Origin: Patiria miniata
Lineage: Eukaryota; Echinodermata; Asteroidea; Valvatida; Asterinidae
Length of the DNA: 64,000 bases
Direction of reading: 5' to 3'
NCBI RefSeq assembly: GCF_015706575.1
Contig: NW_024037047.1
Span: 7,816,632 to 7,880,631, forward strand
Numbering within the stretch: the first letter of the stretch is position 1; every line of letters starts with the position of its first letter. Shown here piece after piece: positions 56,901-64,000 of this stretch. The position numbers and the translations under genes were made by a program. The notes under the pieces were generated by a model that was given only the letters and a program-made list of their open reading frames with translations, searched no databases and was not told the origin of the DNA.

Positions 56901-59900
56901 AAGAAACAAAAAAATGGGTTAGCCAACAAGCCTTTGAAAGTCACGTCACGTCAGCTTGTCTTGTGTGCACTCTGTCTGGGTCCAATGAGCAAGTTTTAAT
57001 AGTCTTAACCCTAACAGAACTCAACCCATCAAACCCCAACGGCATGTTTTGTTGGAATCTGTCTGGATGGGTACAGTACCCCTAAACTGACAGTCTTTTA
57101 CATTGGGTTGGCACACCTCCAGAATCAAAGTCAGAAATATGTGTGTGCAGTTCCCCATATGGTGTTGGAATTTGCCAGGATGGGTATGGTTCCTAGTAAA
57201 TCATGCTAGGGGGTTAGGGTTAATAAGATTCAACATCAAATCACGACGAGAATAAAGCTACACAGACGAAGTGCCCCCTCGGTAAGTTTTTGGTTGTCCC
57301 CTGAAATATTGAGCTTGCTCGTTTGACCCATGTCTCACTGTGTCTGTAACCCACATGTCTCACTGTCGCCCGGTCTGTCACCGTTCCCCACCCTTGTTAG
57401 TACATGTTAATTAGTTTACCTCGTTAGTTTGATGATGGTGGGATGAGGTGTGATGCTCAGTGTGCAGCTTTGATAATCAAACATGAAAGAAATTCAAGTC
57501 TTAATTAATTAGTTTATCAACCAACTTGCATTAACCCTAACTTTTTAGGGGGTATGCAAAAACGTATTGAAATTGGAGGATTCAGGACTGTTAGGGTTAA
57601 ACAGGGGTGTGAGTGACCACTGATAAAAATAGCTGAAAACAGCTGAAAAAGGTGTAAAAAAGCTGAACTTTTGAAATCTCCTATACTTTTGTACACAGCA
57701 AGTGAGGGAAAAAAGCTGAAATCCAAAACAAAAAAAAGCTGAAATCAGCTTTAAAGCTGAGATTTCACACCCCTGGTTAAAGTTGCATTCTTGTTCTATT
57801 TCCGCATTCCATCCTGAACAATTTCTTTTCTTAATTGTTATTTTCTAGCATACAAAAGTAATCCACTTTTGAATGAGACCTCGACCCCCCCAAAAAATCA
57901 GCCCATGTTTAGTTATTGAGTTATTATAATTTCGAATTATTGGCTGCTAGACAACAATTCCCGTTCTCGCGGGGTAGGCTGGTTCCCGACCCACAATAAT
58001 GTATGGACGGGGAGCCAGCCTGCTGGCAAAGCGGATCTGTTCGTGCCTGAACAACTTTTCTGAGTGACGTCCAAGCCAAGGAAAAAACAGCTTTTTGGTT
58101 GAAATTTTAGAGCCAAAAAGCGCATTTGTCAGGCATGCAACTGGGAAGTCACAAAAAAAGAGGAAGTTCAAATCTTTCCAAGACTTTGTACAATGTTTTT
58201 CTATTTTCAATGGCACACATTGGAAGTGAAAAAAGAGGAAATCAGCTGATCCGAGGATAAGTTGCATGCCTGATTTGTTGAAGGGCATTTGAAATAAATA
58301 TAACGCAAAAATATTTTAATGTTTAAGTGAAACTATTTGGTTTGGAGAAGTAATGCCAGTGCACTATCATGACTGTCAAAGACCAGAAGATACTTTTATC
58401 AATGTGTCAAAAAGTCAAGCCAACGTAAGTCGATTGCAAGTACTGACCAGGGGATCTTCCATGCTGGCTCGCGACGTTTCCGTCTTCTCCATTCCCGCGG
58501 GCAGGTTCTCCGGTACGTCCGGCCCGTTGTCTAATCCGCAGCGAGCCCTCAGGACCTTGATGCGTTCCCTGAGAACGTTGGCGGACGTGAAATCTTCCTC
58601 TGACGGCGAGATGGCGGGACTCGTAGACTCTGGTTTGGGGGAAAAAAGGGGGGGGGGGGAGGAAAAAAAGACACAGATGGAATGAAGGGGCATAGTCGAT
58701 CCAGGACAATAGGACAACTGGTGGTTGATTAGTGATTGATGTTAAGTGTAAGTACTAATAATAACACGTTCTTATATAGCGCATTTCAGGACCGTCGGAG
58801 CTCGCAATGCGCTTTACAATTCATAAACAATAATATATAACTAAAAAATTTTCAAATAAATGTGTTTCAAGGCTGCTCTTAAACAATTCCAGGTCAGTTA
58901 TTGATCGCAGTGACAGTAGGGCCCCCACATGCAAATGCTCTTTCACCATAGTTCTTCATTTTTGTGGGGTTCATGGTGAGAAGATGCTGGGAAGACGATC
59001 TAAGGGGCCTTGATGGATTGTATGGTACAAGTAGTTCTGAGATGTAGGCTGGACATAGACATTGGATAGCTTTGAAGATGATGAGAATAACCTTATAATG
59101 GATGCGAGACTGTACTAATAAGAGAGTGTGAACATCTCCAGTCAAACGATGGCAAAACGTCATCAGAGGTTCCAACTGTATGATGTCAAAGTACCACGTG
59201 ACCATTGTGGTGTATTTGAGAAATAGTAAGAAAGAAAGCTGTATCCTCTCTGAGTGATCCCCGTTTGCTATTTCCCAGGTTTGCAGCATTGTTAATGTTG
59301 CTAGCATCGTGATTTTGGGCGTGATCCCTGGCTACATGGCATATATGGGTTTATGGCTTCTGACTAGCACCCCTTGAACAAAGACATTGACAAAATGGGG
59401 AACCACCAACATAGGGCTGCATAGCTCAGTTTGTATAACCAGGGGTGTGAGTGACCACTGATCAAAATAGCTGAAAACAGCTGGAAAAGGTGAAAAAAAG
59501 CTGAACTTTGGAAATCTCCTTTACTTTTGTACACAGCAAGTGAGGGGAAAAAGCTGAAATCCAAAACAAAAAGATTGAAATCAGCTTTAAAGCTGAGATT
59601 TCATACCCCTGTATAACACCGGAGGCTGCAGCTTCAAAAACATACTCCAGTCAATCACTTTGTTCAACTTTTGAAATGTTATTATGAAAAAAAACAGGAA
59701 ACTTGAAAATAATAACATAAATTTGGCAATAAAGATTTGTCAGTAAATAAAGCTTTAATTGCTACCAACTGCGTGTCATTCCTGTTTAGGACGACTGAGT
59801 AATCATTGTTTATTTGAGAGGCCCAAAAGTGTTGATTGTTATTTGTAACATATTATAACTGTGATGTGAACGTGGGTATTGTGGGAGACAAACATAGCTG

Positions 59901-60198
59901 CCAAATCGGCCAACAACACTTTCCTTTTTTCTTCTTCTGAAAGAAAATGAAAATTTTTTTATGTTTCTGGTAACTGAAGGTTCGGTTGTTTTAACAAAGA
60001 AAACTGACCAGCTTCTTCATTGTTCTGTGGCTTAGGAACCGTCGGCGCTGTAACGGCGCCTTTCTCCTGTCTCTCCATGGCGATACTCTTCAGTCCACGC
60101 TCGATGTAGCTCTGGAATATCTGCGATGTCTTCTTGAGGAACGGGTCGATGTCAACGTCGGGGTACTTCTGCTTGAAGTCGTACAACTCGGCCAAACC
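53976..60198 (-). CDS. CKAP5: CKAP5 (XMAP215/ch-TOG), C-terminal exons only (partial)
   Basis: CKAP5 is a TOG-domain microtubule polymerase acting at plus ends, kinetochores and centrosomes. Only the C-terminal tail lies here; the TOG domains must lie beyond position 64000. Exons: 60198-60009, 58629-58448, 54095-53976 (stop 53978-53976), phases 0-1-0-stop. The first begins GLAELYDFKQKYPDVDIDPF, matching the helical C-terminal segment of the family (vertebrates [20 protein letters not shown]), and continues FQSYIERGL. The second carries LRERIKVLRARCGLDN (vertebrate LERLKILRQRCGLDN). The third ends MEDLKKRLQRIKSSLNK (vertebrate IDDLKKRLERIKSSRK). The vertebrate stretch around KLSQLRES between the second and third exons was not found. 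It may be lost or lie in an undetected in-frame exon between 54.1 and 58.4 kb. No further upstream exon was recognised in 60.2-64 kb. Confidence 0.93.
54240..54800 (+). repeat. Dispersed repeat R1, filled copy with outer arm
   Basis: Contains GTGATCCGTGGACAAAA, then the R1 body (TTGAGTGATTTGAATTATTC ... TTCATATCCTAGATCTGAAA), interrupted by the GGCC element at 54367-54720. The preceding GGGCTCCGTGCGCCAACAAA (about 54199) also occurs inverted at the end of the repeats at 10.18 and 27.12 kb. Confidence 0.7.
54367..54720. mobile_element. GGCC-ended inverted-repeat element inside another repeat
   Basis: 354 bp. The left end is GGCC, an A-run, then TCGGTCTCTGGTCAG; the right end is its inverse (CTGACCAGAGACCGA to GGCC). 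It is nested in a dispersed repeat at 54240-54800. Flanks TTA/TCA are an imperfect 3-bp duplication. It lies in the intron between the last two CKAP5 exons found here. Confidence 0.75.
55958..56222. mobile_element. TATATGGGTCATTC inverted-repeat element
   Basis: 265 bp. The arms TATGGGTCATTCCATAAATT and (inverse) TATGGGTCATTCTGAAAAAT continue through TCCTGTCCCTGTTAC/GTAACAGGGACAGGA, leaving a central unpaired part. The outermost bases are TA. A right-end fragment of the family is at 24565-24630. It lies in the CKAP5 intron. Confidence 0.82.
57005..57223. mobile_element. TTAACCCTAAC-bounded element
   Basis: 219 bp from TTAACCCTAAC to its inverse GTTAGGGTTAA, with GGTTCCTAGTAAATCATGCTAGG next to the right end. 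A second, 70-bp element with the same ends lies at 57531-57600 and carries the hAT-like insertion at its edge. It lies in the CKAP5 intron. Confidence 0.7.
57603..57774. mobile_element. hAT-like miniature element, copy 1
   Basis: 172 bp, AGGGGTGTGAGTGACCACTG ... TTTCACACCCCT, rich in AGCTGAAA repeats. It is flanked by 8-bp GGTTAAAC/GGTTAAAG, a 7/8 target duplication as made by hAT transposases. It inserted at the edge of a TTAACCCTAAC-ended repeat. Confidence 0.82.
58757..59307 (-). pseudogene. LINE retrotransposon 3' remnant (reverse transcriptase C-terminus)
   Basis: A minus-strand frame encodes SRIHYKVILIIFKAIQCLCP, then YISELLVPYNPSRPLRSS and NYGERAFACGGPTVTAIN. This is the usual C-terminal sequence of CR1/L2-type reverse transcriptases (RIxYKxxxxxFKAxxxxxPxYLxxLL...P.R.LRSS). 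The frame breaks near 58895, and LELFKSSLETHLFE continues in another frame. The element ends in an ATATAAGAACG...TTATTATT tail at about 58757. The upstream part is scrambled. It lies in the CKAP5 intron upstream of the 58.6-kb exon. Confidence 0.82.
59441..59610. mobile_element. hAT-like miniature element, copy 2
   Basis: 170 bp, same orientation and about 90 percent similar by eye to the copy at 57603. It is flanked by GTATAACC/GTATAACA, again 7 of 8 bases. The flanking sequence AGCTCAGTTTGTATAAC looks tRNA-derived, so the target may have been a SINE. Confidence 0.84.
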
Positions 60199-60226
60199 CT
60201 GTGAGAGGGACAATTTTCCTTTTCAT

Positions 60227-60533
60227 TTAAAGGTATACAGGATCATTTGCTTTTGTGTGTGTTTTTTTTTCACTTGAATCAACAAATTTGCTTAAAATCT
60301 TAAGCAGGGTGCATAACAAATAACCTGTTGAAGTTTCACCTAAGTGGATACTATACAATTTGAAAAAACAGAGAAAATGTATCCACAATTTTGGGGTTCT
60401 TGTAACTGGATTCTGTTAATAACGCACATAAAAAACTGTGCCAGCTGGCACACTTTCTTAAACCACCTTCAATGTTGTTTTTTTCTGAATGATACTATTT
60501 CACAGTGTATTTGCTACCAGTCCTATCTTAACG
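60227..60533. mobile_element. Truncated family-2-like TTAA element beside a CKAP5 exon
   Basis: Begins TTAAAGGTATACAGGATCAT, like the left end of the element at 41207, and shares an interior word cluster with it (GGTGCATAACAAATAACC versus GGTGCTTAACAACTAACC). It has no matching right end, and family 1 copy 5 begins where it stops. It starts 28 nt upstream of the acceptor of the first CKAP5 exon in the window. Confidence 0.65.
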
Positions 60534-61046
60534 TTAAAGGGAATGTACAACATTTGCTGTAATTTTCAGAAATAGAACGATTTGGGGGATTAGTATTGTA
60601 TAGCAAATATTGTTACACTGACTTGTTTGACGTTTTGTGCTAGTAGATGCTGGAATCAACCAAGAAAAACAATGTTTTGTAGTCTGGTTCCCTGACCCCA
60701 CTTAAGATGAAAGGGACCAATTCATAGCTGTCGAGGAAATGTAAGTTCAGGGGACCAGTCTAGCTGGCTTGTAATTGATTGTAGAGAAAATGCGGACTAA
60801 CTAAATACAGCAAATTGGGGACAGTATTTGAGAAAAAAAAAAACCCGTTTTTTCCAATGCTGGTCGGCCGACCAGCATTGGAAATTGATACCAAAATACC
60901 ACTTCTCTTGAAAATGACAGCACACCAGGTGCCATGATTTTACAGGATGCTTTAGACTGTCATTCACTAACAGTCTGGTAAGGAACTTCATAATAATTTG
61001 GTAGTTTTGTTTTTTGATGTTTGCAAATGTTGTATATTCCCTTTAA
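60534..61046. mobile_element. TTAA foldback element, family 1, copy 5
   Basis: 513 bp with both TTAA ends. Its central palindrome reads CCAATGCTGG...CCAGCATTGG where the other copies have CCAACGC...GCGTTGG. Both arms changed together, so pairing is kept. It lies directly beside the family-2-like element at 60227, in the CKAP5 intron. Confidence 0.86.
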
Positions 61047-64000
61047 GCAAGGTTTCTGTCATTAAATCGCTAGGTACTTTTCCGGGAAATTTCTAATAAT
61101 CTTACCTGGCTTTAAACACAGGGCTTGAATTGAACGACGGCCACGACGGCCAGTGCCGTCGTTGCCTTCTTACTGGCCAAGGTGCCCCACAAAAAATCCC
61201 TGTCTTCACGGCCAGTTTTGCCTTGCCCCATAATTACCTTGGCCGTCGTGCCTTTTTTGCAAAAACATGCATCAGCCTATTAAAACCACTACAATCCTTG
61301 ATTCCAGTTGTTTTTCCACACATTGACAATGTATTTCGATGCCATGCCAGCCCGATCAGTTGTCTTATTAGGGCTAGTGAACTTTTTTTTAAATGGTTGT
61401 ATTTGTTTAAGAGATTGCTTTCATTGTAAAGTCCACCCAAAAAGAAAACAAATGATGGTAAAATTGCAAAAATTGACCCATGCAATCCAAAGTTATGGCC
61501 AAATATATGTCGATCAAATGACGTTATTTTGTATAGGAAATGTGTACGAAAATGGTGAATTTTTGTGAAATTGAATAAAAAGGCATATTTGAACATCTGT
61601 TATGGTGTAAATAAACACTTTGGTAAACTTTAACTCGTTTTTGTCCATTGTTTATCACAAATACTATTGATTTCAGTTGGTTTTGAGTTGATAAAAAACT
61701 TGCAATAAAATGAATGTTAAAGATGTACTTTTACACTAAAAATCATGAACGGCAAGGTTGAAAAATGACTAAGTCCTACCCAAAAAGCACTACAAGTAAC
61801 AAAACTTCCATTCACTAGAACATATTTTCACCAAATTTGGATGACACAAGGATTGTGTGTAGATACAGCATGTGGACCCAAAAAAGACCACAAAAAAATC
61901 TAAAATCTAAAAAAAAACCTACTGTTTTTGGCACATTTTTGGCCAAAATGGAGAAATTTCAGTCTGGCATGCGTAAACGTGTAAACTGGCCCAAGCCGAA
62001 GTCCAATTCTCAATGCCCAAAATCCCCAAATTTGACAAAAATTTAAACAAAGATATAAAACTTGGGTATCCCATTTAGGTTATAAAACGAAGGTTCTCTC
62101 ATATTTGGGTTATTTTATCCCATTTTTGTGCAAATCTCATAAGCCTAGTAATTTAGTAAAAAAAAGTATGCGCTGTGCGTAATGATTTTTCTGCGTAATT
62201 CCAATGGCCTAACGTTACATCAGTGCCCATCACATTTGTACACAAAAATCGTACATGCTATAGCCACCCAACAAACTTTAAAAACATCAGATTTCACTCT
62301 CAAAAACGGCCACAAAGTTATTAGATATGCTACCTGAGATACAAGGAGAGATCGATTATTAAGATCGAGGAACTACGATGTGGGCAAAAAGTGAAATGAT
62401 CGCCGGTACTGCGGTAGCAAAATCACTCTGAGTTCCATTTCGTTTACACCACGTGCGATGGAGTCTGGACGGTGTCCGAAAACGAAGGACTTACACTGGT
62501 ATCCACTAATATATTCTGACCGTACGGGCCATGAAGGGAACCAGTGTAGAATATGCATTACGCGACAATAATACGCATCATGTGACAATGTTTTGGCTGC
62601 ACTCGATCTCAAACGTGATAATTTTCTGTTGCGTTTACATTATCGCGTGCCGGGAACGAAACAGTGATGCTTACAAGACGCGCGCTGTCAAACAGAAGGC
62701 ACCATGATGAAAATCCATCGCGACACAAATGTGTCTATAACTCTAAAATACAATCATATTTTGAAGGTTTTAAAAAAAGCAATTCAAGCTTCGATATCAC
62801 TCATTACAATTTTCAAGGTTCCATTATTATTTTCAATGTATTTCGTGATGAAAAAGTTTTGGGAAAAACAAAAAGAATCGTAACTTTGCAACGCATAGGC
62901 CGATTATCATGGAACGTGGATGGTTGAATGGCATTTTCAATAAGCTTTCGACAGACGTATGGTTTCTTGACGTCTGCTATGCTACACTACTGTCAAGACC
63001 GAGTTAAACACAGTCACTAGGGCAGACAATTCTTGCCGTGGATCTTGAACGCATGGACCGGTCTGTGCGTGCCGCATGGCCCGTGAACGTAACATGTCAT
63101 GCGCGCAGCATTTTTCGTACTCGGAGTTAAAATGAGACTTTTCAAACAGCAAAAACCAGTGTAATTTCGACTCAAATCCCAATCACAATGGGAAAATATG
63201 TAAGTTTATTACATCATTGAACTATCTTTATAAATTACGAGGAATATTTCAAAATTTTAACTTATAAATGGGGAATGAAAACATCCGACTTTTTGAAACA
63301 AAATCACCGGGCGTGTGTATGTTGCGCGCATTCGTTTTGTACACAAAGTGATCACCGGCAGCAAACCGCGAGTGCGCGAGCCCTATTAATATCTCGATGA
63401 ATCAATCACAAGCGCGCAGTACGGCCGTGGCCGGCCGGCTAAACACCGTCGATTCCCCACTGTACGATGTACACACACGTACATACGTACGTACGTACAC
63501 TGACAACTGAATCTCCAGTTCCTGTATGTGCCGATACTTCAAGAAGCGACACCCCCGCCGCAAAAATATATGTCTGTATTCGTACACACACATACCAGCA
63601 GGAGTAAGTACGGCAGATCTTACGTGCAGTCAACCGACTTTCTTTTTCTCTGTGCTTGCATGCGCGGTATACAGAACGCATTGATGTTCGTGTACGAGGC
63701 AAACGAGCTTGACACATAGTCAAAACACGCGTGCACATGGCGTTCCGAATCCCGATTGTCAAAAGCGGACATTGTAAATGGCGATCGTGTATTAATTATG
63801 GGCCTGATTCCCAAAGAGAACAAAATCAACTTTTAATCCACATTAAGAACATGCAGGTAGGTTATAGATAGAGGGAAGGGTTTCGAATTTTGAAGGGAAA
63901 TTTGAGGGAAAACGACAACGAAAAAACGCAACACGAAAATAGAGATGGCGATCGCACGTCACCAACAATAAAACTGCTTAAAAAAACGTAATTTCTATCC
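61047..64000. other. Right flank, probably CKAP5 intron
   Basis: No CKAP5 exon or other gene was recognised on either strand. A stretch rich in ACGGCCACGACGGCCAGTG and CTTGGCCGTCGTGCC (about 61130-61260) is repetitive and GC-rich. An ACGT microsatellite lies near 63475-63498. The last 200 bp show no gene. Confidence 0.55.

Noticed and set aside
58065..58288. Possible further CKAP5 exon upstream or downstream of 58.4-58.6 kb
   Set aside because: Minus-strand frames there lack CKAP5 similarity and good splice sites in the right phase.

Overview
The window is eukaryotic. It has intron-rich genes with GT-AG junctions, a tRNA, tRNA-derived SINEs, a LINE remnant, many short inverted-repeat DNA transposons and a minisatellite. 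Frequent TACATGTA-type words, CpG-rich stretches and the character of the SINEs suggest a marine invertebrate deuterostome, most likely an echinoderm. That assignment is inference; no single sequence proves the species.

Four protein genes could be rebuilt exon by exon. (1) LIN9, the MuvB/DREAM-complex core subunit: minus strand, 14 coding exons, 36300 down to 2255, 558 residues. (2) SPT2 (SPTY2D1), a histone chaperone: plus strand, 6 coding exons, 36557-40990, divergent from LIN9 across 256 bp. (3) A secreted collagen/C1q-domain protein: minus strand, 5 exons, 47204-43009, 359 residues, with a tRNA-Asp(GTC) in its last intron. (4) The 3' end of CKAP5 (XMAP215/ch-TOG): minus strand, exons at 60198-60009, 58629-58448 and 54095-53976, with the rest beyond the right edge.

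Layout: 1-2254, repeats downstream of LIN9; 2255-36300, LIN9, whose introns hold most of the repeats; 36301-36556, shared promoter; 36557 to about 42.7 kb, SPT2 and its probable 3' UTR; 43.0-47.2 kb, the C1q gene; 47.2-53.9 kb, gene-poor; 53.9-60.2 kb, CKAP5 3' exons; 60.2-64 kb, CKAP5 intron sequence without a recognised exon.

Most notable observations: (a) a 98-codon acidic reading frame in LIN9 intron 11 with a strong initiation context. Three CCAAT boxes about 30 bp apart and an E2F-like site lie just upstream, and its phase-0 donor could splice in frame to LIN9 exon 12. It may be a nested gene or an alternative LIN9 first exon. (b) A clan of TTAA-delimited foldback elements, Kolobok-like by termini, in at least four families. 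One family has five copies around a 34-bp palindrome that stays paired through a compensatory change. (c) Three mobile elements of two kinds that stop 28-33 nt upstream of 3' splice sites. (d) An apparent one-base deficit in SPT2 exon 1. Several repeat families (TAA-flanked GGCC elements, hAT-like elements with 8-bp duplications, TA-flanked CAGT elements) appear not to carry their own transposase.
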